Positions 26,439 to 37,204 of a stretch of DNA of 64,000 bases are shown one piece after another. Position numbers and translations under genes: made by a program. The notes under the pieces were generated by a model. The model was not told the origin of the DNA. It searched no databases and worked only from the letters and a program-made list of their open reading frames with translations. The stretch covers positions 186,001 to 250,000 of the forward strand of contig NZ_JANKHH010000003.1 of NCBI RefSeq assembly GCF_024626475.1, read 5' to 3'. Source of the stretch: Parerythrobacter lacustris. GTDB lineage: Bacteria > Pseudomonadota > Alphaproteobacteria > Sphingomonadales > Sphingomonadaceae. Positions within the stretch are counted from its first letter, which is position 1, and every line of letters starts with the position of its first letter.

Positions 26439-27986
26439 GTGTCGAAGGCAATCGATCAACCCGCCGGGCCGGAACCGGCCAAGGGCGGCGACGACATGGC
26501 CGCGCTCGCCAAGGGCGGGCGCGACAACACGCTTGGCTTCGTCCTGCGCCTGCTCGGCAACGTGCCGTTCCTGTTCATCGGCTACCGGCTTTACGGGGTC
26601 GAGGAGATGGGCCGCTTCGTCCCCGCCCTGGTGATGATCGACATCGTGGCGCTGATCTGCGCGCTGGGCGAGAAGCGCGGGCTGGCGCAGCGGCTGACCC
26701 AAGGTGCCGAGGATGGCGAGAAGTCGGCGACCAATCTGGTGTACGACGGCATGCTCGCGTCGCTGGTCGTCGCTGTGCCGATGGTCTTGCTGCTGTTCGC
26801 ATTCCCGGTGCTGATGTTCCCGAGCGGGACCAACAGCGAATATGACATGTGGATCCTGGCCGCGATCCCCGCCTTCGCTCTGACCGAGATCCTGCTCGCC
26901 GCGCAAGCCTGCCGCTACGACATCGCGACTACCGTGCGCGCGCGCGCACTGGTCGAGCCGTGGACCAAGTCGATCGCGGCGGGCGTGTTCTTCTTCATCC
27001 CGGCGATCGGCGACGGCGGGCTGGTGCTGGCCTTCGTCGCCTCGATCTACGCCGCCTTCCTCACCGCGTTGTGGTCGTTCCTGCGCACCTATGGCCTGCC
27101 ATCCGGCTGGCGGCCGCGCGCGAACTATCTTAGCCGGATGTCGCTACGCTCGCTGCCGCTGGTCGGTGCCGACGTGATCGAACGCGGGACGCGGCTGCTC
27201 GACCTGTTCCTGCTTGGCCAGTTCACTTCGCCCAAGGCGGTGGCGATCTATTTCTTCGCCAAGGAAATCGCCAGCCTGCCGCAAAAGCTAAAGAGCAGCT
27301 TCGAACCCATCCTTGCCCCGGTCATCACCAAGAACCTCAAGACCGGCGACCTAGGCACGATTGCCGCGCAGGTGAGGCAAGTGGGCTTCTGGATCATCGC
27401 GATCCAGCTGGGCATCGCGCTGGCGCTGACGATCCCCGGCGAGGCGGTGATGGGGCTGGGTGGCCCCGCCATCGTGGGCGGTACCGGCGCGCTCGCGTTC
27501 CTGCTGATGGCCGAGGTGGTCGCGTCGATGGCGGTCGTTTCGGAAAGCGTGCTGGTCTATATCGCGAAGAAGCGGAACCTCGCGATTTCGCTCGGCATAA
27601 TCACGCTGCAGGCGGTGCTCACTGTGTCGCTCATCCTGCTGGTGCGGCATTTCGGTTTCGACGAAGGGTTCAACGCGGCGGGGGCGGCGGCGGCCCTGCT
27701 GCTTTCGCTGGCGGTCTCCAGCCTGGTCAAGGCCATGCTGCTGAAGCGGCTACTGGGTGCACCGGTCGGCAATCTGCGTCTGGGCCTGGTGTGGGCGACC
27801 GGACCGGCGGTGCTCGTCGGCTTCGCCTTCACCTTCGCGCCCGAATGGGTCGAACTGCTGGTCGGCATCCCGGCAATCGTCTGCACCTACGGATACGTCA
27901 TCTGGCACAAGGGTTTCGGCCCGGAGGACCGGGTCTTGTTCCGCAAGAACATCGGCGGCGTTCCCGAACCCGAAGTGGCTGCCTGA
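26439..27986 (+). CDS. Polysaccharide / lipid flippase-like membrane protein (MOP superfamily)
   Basis: About 515 residues if GTG 26439 is the start; ATG 26496 is a credible alternative that still keeps all membrane helices. There are 12-14 hydrophobic segments, including LVVAVPMVLLLFAFPVLMF and LGIALALTIPGEAVMGLGG. The overall pattern (paired helices, LPLVGADVIERGTRLLDL mid-protein) fits Wzx/MATE-type exporters of lipid-linked saccharides. No glycosyltransferases adjoin it, so the cargo is unknown. It is the distal gene of the tsaD-gpsA operon. Confidence 0.78.
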   Translation: MSKAIDQPAGPEPAKGGDDMAALAKGGRDNTLGFVLRLLGNVPFLFIGYRLYGVEEMGRFVPALVMIDIVALICALGEKRGLAQRLTQGAEDGEKSATNLVYDGMLASLVVAVPMVLLLFAFPVLMFPSGTNSEYDMWILAAIPAFALTEILLAAQACRYDIATTVRARALVEPWTKSIAAGVFFFIPAIGDGGLVLAFVASIYAAFLTALWSFLRTYGLPSGWRPRANYLSRMSLRSLPLVGADVIERGTRLLDLFLLGQFTSPKAVAIYFFAKEIASLPQKLKSSFEPILAPVITKNLKTGDLGTIAAQVRQVGFWIIAIQLGIALALTIPGEAVMGLGGPAIVGGTGALAFLLMAEVVASMAVVSESVLVYIAKKRNLAISLGIITLQAVLTVSLILLVRHFGFDEGFNAAGAAAALLLSLAVSSLVKAMLLKRLLGAPVGNLRLGLVWATGPAVLVGFAFTFAPEWVELLVGIPAIVCTYGYVIWHKGFGPEDRVLFRKNIGGVPEPEVAA

Positions 27987-28100
27987 TCTCCGCCCTGAGG
28001 GTCACCGCGCACCTTCCATTCCACCGCATGTACGAAACGTTCAGTCGGCATTCACGGCGTGAGACGATGTTACATCGTGGGACTGAATGGGAGTGACGAC

Positions 28101-29858
28101 ATGCTGGTGGGACGTCTATTTATCGCCGTATCGATGGTAGCCATGGTCGCGGGTTGCGCGTCGAAGCAGCAGCCGGACATCGCCTCGACGGCAGGGGGCG
28201 AAGCGGCAAAACCCGTTCCGGGATCGCAGGATGGCACGGTCGTCGTAACCGGCGCGCGCGTCGGCCGCGAGGAGTCGCGCGACCGGAAGGTGGCGGCACC
28301 CATGCTGATGGCGCCGCCTGCTCCGGTCATGACGGGGTATGCCGTGGCCGTTGCCGATGCAGAGGTTCCCGCCAGCGCAACCAACACGAGACCAACGGCC
28401 GAGGATTATCGCTATTTCGTCCCGCCGGTCGTGGTCGCGACCGATCCGGGCCGCGAGGTCTATGACGGCGAAGAGGTCTCCCCGGTCAAGATCGCCGCCG
28501 CCGAACCGGTGTCCACCTTTTCGGTCGATGTCGATACCGGCGCCTATGCCAATGCGCGGCGGTTCCTGACGCAAGGCCAGATCCCGCCCCGTGCTGCGGT
28601 GCGGACCGAGGAACTGATCAACTATTTCCGCTACGACTACGCCAGGCCCGATACGCGCGAGACACCGTTCAGCGTTTCGACCGACCTCGCGGTCACCCCG
28701 TGGAACCCTGACACAAGGCTGATGCGGATCGGGCTGCGCGGTTACGATTTGCCGCAGGACAGCCGCCCTCCCGCAAACCTCGTGTTCTTGCTAGACGTTT
28801 CGGGATCGATGAACAGCCCGGACAAGCTCCCGCTGGTCAAGACCGCGCTGACCGGCCTCGCCAACCAGCTGACGAGCAAGGACAAGGTATCGATCGTCGT
28901 CTACGCCGGGGCCGCCGGTCTGGTGCTCGACGCAACTAGCAATCCGTCCGAAATCCGCAATGCCATCGACCAGCTAAGCGCGGGCGGATCGACCGCTGGC
29001 GGCGCGGGGATCGAATTGGCTTATCGGATCGCCGAGGCCAACCGGATCGACGGCGGGGTCAACCGCGTGATCCTCGCCACCGACGGCGATTTCAACGTCG
29101 GTATCTCGGACCGCGACCAGTTGGTCGAAATGATAGAGAAGAAGCGCGCGAGCGGGATCACCCTGACCACGCTCGGCTTCGGCACCGGCAACATCAACGA
29201 TGCGCTGATGGAGCAGCTCGCCAACAAGGGGAACGGCAACTACGCCTATATCGACAGCGCGCTGGAAGCCCGCAAGGTGCTGGGCGAGGAGATGGGCTCG
29301 ACCATCTTCACCATCGCCAAGGACGTGAAAATCCAGGTCGAATTCAACCCGGCGGTGGTCAGCCAGTATCGGCTGATCGGCTATGAGAACCGCGCGCTGC
29401 GCGAGGAGGATTTCAACAACGACAAGGTCGATGCGGGCGATATCGGGGCCGGGCACCAGGTGACCGCGATTTACGAGATCGTCCCGGCGGGCAAGACCGC
29501 TTGGATCGAGCAGCGCCGCTACGAAGCGCCGCTCTCCGCCGCCGCGCAGGAGCTCTCGAGCGAGGCAGCCTTCGTCAAGCTGCGCTACAAATTGCCCGAC
29601 GGCGACACGTCGAAACTGATCACCACAGTCGTCCCCGCGAGCCAGATCCGCTCCGCGCAGATCCCGACAGGAGATTTCGCTTTCGCTGTGGCCGTCGCTG
29701 CCTTCGGGCAGAAGCTGCGAGCGGACAATCTGCTCGGCAATTTCGGGTTCGGCGACATCGAGCGACTCGCCGGGAGTCAGGGCGATTTCTACCGTCAGGA
29801 ATTCCGCAAGCTGGTGGGCGTTGCCGACAGTCTCGAAGAGCCTCGGAACGGCGGCTGA
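28101..29858 (+). CDS. VWA-domain lipoprotein (YfbK-like)
   Basis: 585 residues from ATG 28101, supported by GGGAG about 8 bases upstream and an immediate lipoprotein signal (VSMVAMVAGC). A von Willebrand factor A N-terminal family segment (STFSVDVDTGAYANARRFL) is followed by a VWA domain with an intact MIDAS DVSGSM, and a C-terminal DUF3520-like domain (AFAVAVAAFGQKLR). Such proteins bind divalent metal and probably mediate protein contacts in the envelope. It precedes the OmpA-like gene by 56 bases in the same direction. Confidence 0.88.
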   Translation: MLVGRLFIAVSMVAMVAGCASKQQPDIASTAGGEAAKPVPGSQDGTVVVTGARVGREESRDRKVAAPMLMAPPAPVMTGYAVAVADAEVPASATNTRPTAEDYRYFVPPVVVATDPGREVYDGEEVSPVKIAAAEPVSTFSVDVDTGAYANARRFLTQGQIPPRAAVRTEELINYFRYDYARPDTRETPFSVSTDLAVTPWNPDTRLMRIGLRGYDLPQDSRPPANLVFLLDVSGSMNSPDKLPLVKTALTGLANQLTSKDKVSIVVYAGAAGLVLDATSNPSEIRNAIDQLSAGGSTAGGAGIELAYRIAEANRIDGGVNRVILATDGDFNVGISDRDQLVEMIEKKRASGITLTTLGFGTGNINDALMEQLANKGNGNYAYIDSALEARKVLGEEMGSTIFTIAKDVKIQVEFNPAVVSQYRLIGYENRALREEDFNNDKVDAGDIGAGHQVTAIYEIVPAGKTAWIEQRRYEAPLSAAAQELSSEAAFVKLRYKLPDGDTSKLITTVVPASQIRSAQIPTGDFAFAVAVAAFGQKLRADNLLGNFGFGDIERLAGSQGDFYRQEFRKLVGVADSLEEPRNGG

Positions 29859-29914
29859 CGAAAGCTTTGCCCTAGGGTCTTTGCGATGCAGGCGGGCATG
29901 GCTAAGGCAACGCC

Positions 29915-30658
29915 ATGTCGCTTCGCCCTTCCATCGCAATCCTTGCCGGCGCGCTTGTCGTCGCGACGGGTGCCGTTGCGTTCGGGCAGTGGCGTGACGA
30001 AGCGCTGGCAGAAGGTCTCTCCGCCAAAGCCGCGCGCGCTCTGCAACGCGCAGGCACGCCGGGTGTCGAGGCCGGGTTCGGCCTCGGCAGCGCCAGATTG
30101 CCGACCCGCCACGCGATCCTGCGCGGCGGCGGGAACCTCGACGAAGCGTCCCGCGCGAAGGCGGCCCGCGCAGTCGCTGCGGTTCCCGGTGTCGGCGGGG
30201 TCTACTGGATCGACGGCACGCGGCAGGCGCGCGGCGACGAACCCGCCTTCGCCCCGACCCATTGCCAGGACGAAGTCGAGGCCTTGCTGCGCGCCCGCAC
30301 CATCCGGTTCGAGGAATCCTCCGCTGCAATCGAGGCCGCAAGCAACGAACTGGTCGACGAGGTGGCCGCCGCGCTGCGTCCGTGCCTCGGCAGCATCATC
30401 GCAATCACCGGCCACACCGACACCTCGGGCAATGAACCGGGCAATCTCGCACTCTCGCTCGAGCGGGCGCGGGCGGTCCGCGAGGCGCTGATCGCGCGCG
30501 GCATCCCGCGCGATGGGCTGCGGGCTCGCGGCATCGGATCTGCCGAGCCGGTCGAGGGGCTGCCGCCGTCCGACCCCGCCAACCGGCGGATCGAATTTTC
30601 GGTCATTTCGACTGTTCCGCTCAAGCCCAATCCGGTCGATACGCCGGGAGCGCGCTGA
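29915..30658 (+). CDS. OmpA-family envelope protein with N-terminal anchor
   Basis: 247 residues. An N-terminal hydrophobic segment (SIAILAGALVVATGAVAFGQ) is followed by a BON-like region (about 35-105, RAVAAVPGVGGVYWIDG) and a C-terminal OmpA peptidoglycan-binding domain: IIAITGHTDTSGNEPGN, LSLERARAVREALIARG, RGIGSAEPV, NRRIEFSV. The protein should be membrane-anchored and grip peptidoglycan. It sits one base before the 38-codon microprotein gene, in a run with the VWA lipoprotein. Confidence 0.87.
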   Translation: MSLRPSIAILAGALVVATGAVAFGQWRDEALAEGLSAKAARALQRAGTPGVEAGFGLGSARLPTRHAILRGGGNLDEASRAKAARAVAAVPGVGGVYWIDGTRQARGDEPAFAPTHCQDEVEALLRARTIRFEESSAAIEAASNELVDEVAAALRPCLGSIIAITGHTDTSGNEPGNLALSLERARAVREALIARGIPRDGLRARGIGSAEPVEGLPPSDPANRRIEFSVISTVPLKPNPVDTPGAR

Positions 30659-30659
30659 C

Positions 30660-30776
30660 ATGCCGATCGCTTACGAAGTCGTCGCACTTGCCCTGCTCGC
30701 CTACACCATCGGATTGGCGATCGGCTGGTCGGTGTGGGGACGTACCGCCCTCCCGGAAGGAGAAGACACACCATGA
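30660..30776 (+). CDS. 38-residue membrane microprotein
   Basis: ATG 30660 directly follows the OmpA-family stop, and its own stop overlaps the next start (ATGA at 30773-30776), which argues strongly for translation. The peptide is a single hydrophobic helix (EVVALALLAYTIGLAIGWSV) with a short polar tail (RTALPEGED). A GGAAGGAG ribosome site for the following gene lies within its end. No family is recognised; it could be an accessory membrane subunit or mainly serve translational coupling. Confidence 0.6.
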   Translation: MPIAYEVVALALLAYTIGLAIGWSVWGRTALPEGEDTP

Positions 30777-31357
30777 ACGAACTCGTCGCAACCTACTGGC
30801 CAGTGATCATCGGCGCATTGCTGCTCGGAATCGCGGTCGCTTGGTTCGTCTTCGCCGCCAACCGCAAGGCGAAGGTGGAACTCGATCGCACAGATGTGCT
30901 CGACGATGGGAAGGGCCCCGCAGGCCGAAACCAGGCGTTGATCGACGCTCCGCCCGTTTCGGCATCTCCCGTCACGACCGAAGCGCGGGAAATCGCCGAA
31001 GTCGCTCCCGGGCTCACCTCGGCGGCGGCCAACCTGCAATCCGCCGCCCACGTCACCGCGGAGGCCGATGCGGAGGCTGGCGCGCCGGGCTCCGCACGCG
31101 AGGCGCTGCAGGAAATGCGCACCGACGACCTGACCCGCATCAAGGGTGTCGGGCCGAAGCTGGTCGATCTGCTCGCCGGCATGGGAGTGACGCGGTTCGA
31201 ACAGATCGCCGTCTGGTCCGCCGAAGACATTGCCGCGATCGATTCACAGCTCGGCCGTTTCGAAGGCCGAATAGAGCGGGACAATTGGGTCGAACAGGCG
31301 CGCCTCCTCGCGTCGGGCGATGCCGAGGGCTTCAAGGACAGGTTCGGGGCGGTCTGA
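30773..31357 (+). CDS. Membrane-anchored helix-hairpin-helix protein
   Basis: 194 residues. One N-terminal membrane helix (WPVIIGALLLGIAVAWFVF) is followed by a disordered Ala/Glu-rich linker and a C-terminal helix-hairpin-helix domain of the DUF4332 / predicted flap-nuclease-like type (LTRIKGVGPKLVDLLAGMGV, RFEQIAVWSAEDIAAID). The motif normally binds DNA non-specifically; here it would face the cytoplasm. It is coupled by ATGA to the microprotein. The role is unknown. Confidence 0.75.
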   Translation: MNELVATYWPVIIGALLLGIAVAWFVFAANRKAKVELDRTDVLDDGKGPAGRNQALIDAPPVSASPVTTEAREIAEVAPGLTSAAANLQSAAHVTAEADAEAGAPGSAREALQEMRTDDLTRIKGVGPKLVDLLAGMGVTRFEQIAVWSAEDIAAIDSQLGRFEGRIERDNWVEQARLLASGDAEGFKDRFGAV

Positions 31358-31421
31358 GCGGGAGGGAACCATCGCGCAGCATTTCCATTGATTGCAACAA
31401 TCATTGAGAAAGGACCGCGCG

Positions 31422-31790
31422 ATGGAAACGCCGACAGTTCTCGTCGCCGAAGACGAGTTTATCATAGCCCTCGACCTGTGCAGCACGGTGGAAGAGGCCG
31501 GCTGCATTGTCGAAGGCCCCTATGCCGACATCGCCTCGGCGATGCTCGCCCTGCAAAAGAAGCGTCCCGATGTGGCGATCCTCGACGTCAGTCTCGATGA
31601 CGGCGAATCGTTCCCACTGGCAGAGCGGCTGATCGCCGAGCATGTGCCGGTTATCTTCCATTCGGGCCATTTCACGATCGAGGAAATGGAGGCCAGGTTC
31701 CCGCAGGCGACTGCCTGTACCAAGCCTTGCCCGCCGGGCGAGATAATCGCGAAGGTGAAGGCTGCGCTCCAGCCGCAAGCGGTGAACTGA
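31422..31790 (+). CDS. Stand-alone response-regulator receiver protein
   Basis: 122 residues, only a receiver domain. The acidic pocket is in VLVAEDEFI, the phospho-acceptor Asp in AILDVSLDDGES, and the conserved Lys in TKPCPPGEI. A GAGAAAGGA site lies about 9 bases before ATG 31422. With no output domain it probably works by protein contact, as with CheY-like or FixJ-accessory receivers in alphaproteobacteria. No kinase gene is adjacent. Confidence 0.87.
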   Translation: METPTVLVAEDEFIIALDLCSTVEEAGCIVEGPYADIASAMLALQKKRPDVAILDVSLDDGESFPLAERLIAEHVPVIFHSGHFTIEEMEARFPQATACTKPCPPGEIIAKVKAALQPQAVN

Positions 31791-31867
31791 CCGCATCGGG
31801 CACCGCGCGCACTGGCATTGCGATTGGTCCTGTTCTATCCCCAAGCGAAATCGACGTTTGGGAGTAG

Positions 31868-33823
<1,956 letters not shown>

Positions 33824-33832
33824 ACCCCGCCG

Positions 33833-34276
33833 ATGCCCAAGCTGCGCACCATGGCGGATATGCCGGCAGGCGAATGGCTCGGGTTCGTTGAGGCCGCCGC
33901 ATTTCTCGCCTGGGCGCGGTTGCTGGTGTGGATCGTCCCGCTCAAGTTCTGGCGCGGTCAGATCGCCGACGGGGTCGAGGCCAAGGGCGAATTGCCCCCG
34001 CTGACGGAGCGCGAGCGGGCTGCGGTGCTCGTCGTCTCGCGCTCGGTCGCCCGCGCTGTGCGCAATGCGCCGGTCGCGCTGATCTGCCTGCCTCAGGCGC
34101 TCGCCGCGCGCTGGATGCTGCGGCGGCGCGGGGTTGCGACCCAGCTCTACCTCGGCACCCGCCAGGCGGCGGAGGAGGACCGCGAATTCCACGCCTGGCT
34201 CAAGGCGGGCCGCACCTGGATCACCGGCCATTGCAACGAAACGGAGTATGTGACCTTCACCCGCAAACCCGCGTAG
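33833..34276 (+). CDS. Orphan lasso-peptide B2-type (McjB-like, transglutaminase-fold) protein
   Basis: 147 residues, the length of stand-alone lasso B2 proteases. The C-terminal half matches the McjB/Transglut_core3 pattern: [11 protein letters not shown], then a Cys nucleophile in [19 protein letters not shown] (Cys85) and a His in FHAWLKAGR (His120). The acidic third triad member usually found shortly after the His is not obvious. B2 proteins cut the leader peptide from lasso precursors. No other lasso gene adjoins it (acsA upstream, gcdH downstream), but a lasso-like cluster lacking B2 lies at 41.8-49.5 kb. An unrelated role is possible. Confidence 0.75.
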   Translation: MPKLRTMADMPAGEWLGFVEAAAFLAWARLLVWIVPLKFWRGQIADGVEAKGELPPLTERERAAVLVVSRSVARAVRNAPVALICLPQALAARWMLRRRGVATQLYLGTRQAAEEDREFHAWLKAGRTWITGHCNETEYVTFTRKPA

Positions 34277-34343
34277 CCAGACTGCGGTTGCCCTTGGCCG
34301 AGCAAGTCGGCATGGGACGATAAACCGGTTTCAGGAGCAACCA

Positions 34344-35528
34344 ATGGCCGACATGGCACCGTTCAACTGGGAAGACCCGTTCGATCTCGAAAGCCAGCTG
34401 ACCGAGGAAGAACGCATGATCCGCGACGCCGCGCACGGCTTCGCGCAGAGCGAGCTCCAGCCGCGCGTGATCGAGGGCTTCGCCAACGAAGTCGACGCGC
34501 CCGAGTTGTTTCCGCTGATGGGCCGCGCGGGCCTGCTCGGTGCGACGGTGCCGGAGGAATATGGCGGTGCGGGCGCGGGCTATGTGGCCTACGGCTTGAT
34601 CGCGCGCGAGATCGAGCGAGTCGACAGCGGCTACCGTTCGATGGCGAGCGTCCAGTCCAGCCTCGTGATGTATCCGATCCACGCCTATGGCTCCGAAGAG
34701 CAGCGCCGCAAATACCTCCCCGGACTTGCCTCGGGCGAACTCATCGGCTGCTTCGGCCTGACCGAACCCGATGCAGGCTCCGACCCCGCAGGCATGAAGA
34801 CTGTCGCTAAGAAGAACGGCGACGGCTACGTCATCTCCGGGTCCAAGACCTGGATTTCCAATGCCCCCTTCGCCGATGTCTTCGTGGTATGGGCGAAGAG
34901 CGAGGCGCACGGCGGCGGCATTCGCGGCTTCATCCTCGAGAAGGGCATGGAGGGCCTCTCCGCCCCCAAGATCGAAGGCAAGCTGTCCTTGCGCGCCTCG
35001 ACCACCGGGATGATCGTGATGGACGAGGTCAAGGTCGGCGCCGATGCCCTGCTGCCCAATGTGCAGGGTCTGAAGGGTCCGTTCGGCTGCCTCAACCGCG
35101 CGCGCTACGGCATCAGCTGGGGCGCGATGGGCGCGGCGGAGTTCTGCCTCCACGCCGCGCGGCAATACGGGCTCGACCGGCACCAGTTCGGCGTGCCGCT
35201 CGCCAGCAAGCAGATCTATCAGCTCAAGCTCGCCAATATGATGAGCGAGATCGCGCTCGGGCTGCAAGGCAGCTTGCGGGTCGGCCGGCTGATGGACGAG
35301 GGCCGTTTCGCGCCCGACATGATCTCGATCGTTAAACGCAACAATGTCGGCAAGGCGCTCGATATTGCGCGCTGGGCACGCGACATGCACGGCGGCAACG
35401 GGATCAGCGGCGAATACCAGGTGATCCGCCACATGGTGAACCTCGAAACGGTCAACACCTATGAAGGCACCCATGACGTCCATGCGCTGATCCTCGGCCG
35501 TGCGATCACCGGGATTTCAGCGTTCTGA
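34344..35528 (+). CDS. gcdH: Glutaryl-CoA dehydrogenase
   Basis: 394 residues. An acyl-CoA dehydrogenase with the glutaryl-CoA-specific features: [12 protein letters not shown] in the FAD/substrate region, [18 protein letters not shown], and the catalytic Glu in [18 protein letters not shown]. It oxidatively decarboxylates glutaryl-CoA to crotonyl-CoA in lysine and tryptophan breakdown. A short palindrome AAACCGGTTT sits just before its AGGAG ribosome site. maiA starts within its stop. Confidence 0.92.
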   Translation: MADMAPFNWEDPFDLESQLTEEERMIRDAAHGFAQSELQPRVIEGFANEVDAPELFPLMGRAGLLGATVPEEYGGAGAGYVAYGLIAREIERVDSGYRSMASVQSSLVMYPIHAYGSEEQRRKYLPGLASGELIGCFGLTEPDAGSDPAGMKTVAKKNGDGYVISGSKTWISNAPFADVFVVWAKSEAHGGGIRGFILEKGMEGLSAPKIEGKLSLRASTTGMIVMDEVKVGADALLPNVQGLKGPFGCLNRARYGISWGAMGAAEFCLHAARQYGLDRHQFGVPLASKQIYQLKLANMMSEIALGLQGSLRVGRLMDEGRFAPDMISIVKRNNVGKALDIARWARDMHGGNGISGEYQVIRHMVNLETVNTYEGTHDVHALILGRAITGISAF

Positions 35529-36175
35529 TGATGCGGCTGTTCGCCTATTTTCGCAGCTCCACCAGCTATCGCCTTCGAATCGCGCTGAATCTGAAAGGCC
35601 TCGACTACGAAGTGATCCCGGTCGACCTGCGCACATCGGAACAGAAGGGCGCGGCCTTCACCAGACGCAATCCGTTTGGCAGCGTCCCGATGTTGGAGGC
35701 CGACGGACGCGACCGGGCGCAGTCGATGGCGCTGCTCGAATGGCTCGATGAAGCCTATCCCGAGCCTGCATTGCTGCCGCGCGATATCGAGGACCGCTAC
35801 ACTTGCCGCGAACTGGCCTATGCGGTCGCCACCGAAATCCATGCGGTCAACAATTTGCCGGTGCTGAAGTACCTCGCCGATCCGCTCGGCCATTCGCAGG
35901 AGGAAGTCGACGTGTGGTACCGCCACTGGCTCGCCCGCACGCTCGACCCGCTGGAGGCGCGGCTGGCGCAGATCGGCACGGGGGATTTCCTGTTCGACGC
36001 GCCCGGCCTGTTCGAAATCGTCCTGCTGCCGCAGGTCTACAACGCGCGCAAATTCGCTTACGGTTTCGACGACAAGCCGCATATCGCGCGGATCGAAGCG
36101 GCATGCCTCGCGCTGCCCGAATTCCAGCGCGCTCACCCCGACAACCAGCCAGACAGCCCGGAGTATAACCGATGA
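35528..36175 (+). CDS. maiA: Maleylacetoacetate isomerase (zeta-class GST)
   Basis: 215 residues. The zeta-GST active-site motif SSTSYRLRIALNLKG is intact, followed by NPFGSVPMLE (glutathione site) and AVATEIHAVNNLPVLKYL. The enzyme isomerises maleylacetoacetate to fumarylacetoacetate with glutathione. The following gene encodes the next pathway enzyme and overlaps it by 4 bases (ATGA), giving a clean functional pair for tyrosine/homogentisate catabolism. Homogentisate dioxygenase is not in the window. Confidence 0.93.
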   Translation: MMRLFAYFRSSTSYRLRIALNLKGLDYEVIPVDLRTSEQKGAAFTRRNPFGSVPMLEADGRDRAQSMALLEWLDEAYPEPALLPRDIEDRYTCRELAYAVATEIHAVNNLPVLKYLADPLGHSQEEVDVWYRHWLARTLDPLEARLAQIGTGDFLFDAPGLFEIVLLPQVYNARKFAYGFDDKPHIARIEAACLALPEFQRAHPDNQPDSPEYNR

Positions 36176-37182
36176 AACTCGCCACCCTCAACGATGGAAC
36201 CCGCGACGGAAAGCTGGTCGTCGTGTCAAAAGACATCACCCGTTACTGCGCGGCGGACAACATCGCGCCGACGCTGCAGGCCGCGCTCGATGATTGGAGC
36301 GCCATCGCCCCGCGGCTGCAGGCGCTCTACACCGATGTCGAGCATCAGACCGTGCCATGCGAGCGCTTTCACGAGCGCGAGGCGCACAGCCCTCTGCCGC
36401 GCGCGTATCAATGGGCGGACGGCAGCGCCTACATCAACCACGTCGAACTGGTGCGCAAGGCGCGCGGCGCCGAGGTGCCGGAAAGCTTCTATCACGACCC
36501 GCTGATGTATCAGGGCGGCAGCGACGACTTCTTGCCCCCGCGCGGAGATATCCCGCTCAAGGACACCGCCTGGGGCTGCGACATGGAGGGCGAGATCGCC
36601 TGTATCACCGACGATGTGCCGATGGGCGTTTCGAGCGAGGATGCGGCGAGTCACATCAAGTTGCTGATGCTGGTCAACGACGTGTCGCTGCGCGGGCTGA
36701 TTCCGGGCGAGCTGGCCAAGGGTTTCGGCTTCTTCCAGTCGAAACCGGCCACCGCCTTCTCCCCCGTCTGCGTGACGCCCGACGAGCTGGGCGATGCCTG
36801 GCAGGGGAACGTGATCCATCTCCCATTGATGGTCGACTACAACGGTGCACCGTTCGGCCGCGCGAATGCCGGGGCGGACGCGACCTTCAGCCTCGCCGAT
36901 CTCGTCGCCCATGCGGCAAAGACGCGCAATCTGGGCGCGGGCTGTATCATCGGATCGGGCACGGTATCCAACCAGGATGCCGATGGCGGCCCAGGCAAGC
37001 CGGTGAGCGAAGGCGGGCTGGGCTACAGCTGCATCGCCGAAATCCGCATGATCGAGACGATCTACGAGGGTGAGCCCAAGACCCGCTTCATGGCGCCGGG
37101 CGATACGGTGAAGATTGAAATGCGCGATGCCGAAGGGCACTCGATCTTCGGCGCGATCGAGCAGAAAGTGGTACAGGCCTGA
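36172..37182 (+). CDS. Fumarylacetoacetate hydrolase family protein (probable fumarylacetoacetase)
   Basis: 336 residues, of the two-domain bacterial type. The metal-binding acidic residues appear in WGCDMEGEIACI, and later motifs are MLVNDVSLRGLIP and GSGTVSNQDADGG. Coupling to maiA makes fumarylacetoacetate cleavage to fumarate and acetoacetate the likely reaction. A short hairpin with the convergent gene follows its stop. Confidence 0.88.
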   Translation: MKLATLNDGTRDGKLVVVSKDITRYCAADNIAPTLQAALDDWSAIAPRLQALYTDVEHQTVPCERFHEREAHSPLPRAYQWADGSAYINHVELVRKARGAEVPESFYHDPLMYQGGSDDFLPPRGDIPLKDTAWGCDMEGEIACITDDVPMGVSSEDAASHIKLLMLVNDVSLRGLIPGELAKGFGFFQSKPATAFSPVCVTPDELGDAWQGNVIHLPLMVDYNGAPFGRANAGADATFSLADLVAHAAKTRNLGAGCIIGSGTVSNQDADGGPGKPVSEGGLGYSCIAEIRMIETIYEGEPKTRFMAPGDTVKIEMRDAEGHSIFGAIEQKVVQA

Positions 37183-37202
37183 CGGGCTTCGTCTTTCGCC
37201 CG
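37183..37202. terminator. Weak hairpin between convergent genes
   Basis: CGGGC and GCCCG form a 5-base stem around a 10-base loop in the 22-base gap between two convergent stops. It could be a weak bidirectional terminator, but the stem is short and there is no strong T-tract on either side. Confidence 0.3.
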
Positions 37203-37204
37203 AG

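Noticed and set aside
31422-31790. Receiver protein as regulator of the neighbouring operons
   Set aside because: It has no DNA-binding output domain, so direct transcription control is unlikely.
34322-34331. AAACCGGTTT palindrome before gcdH as another pectin-regulon operator
   Set aside because: It shares only the ACCGGT core with the 15-base sites and precedes an unrelated catabolic gene.
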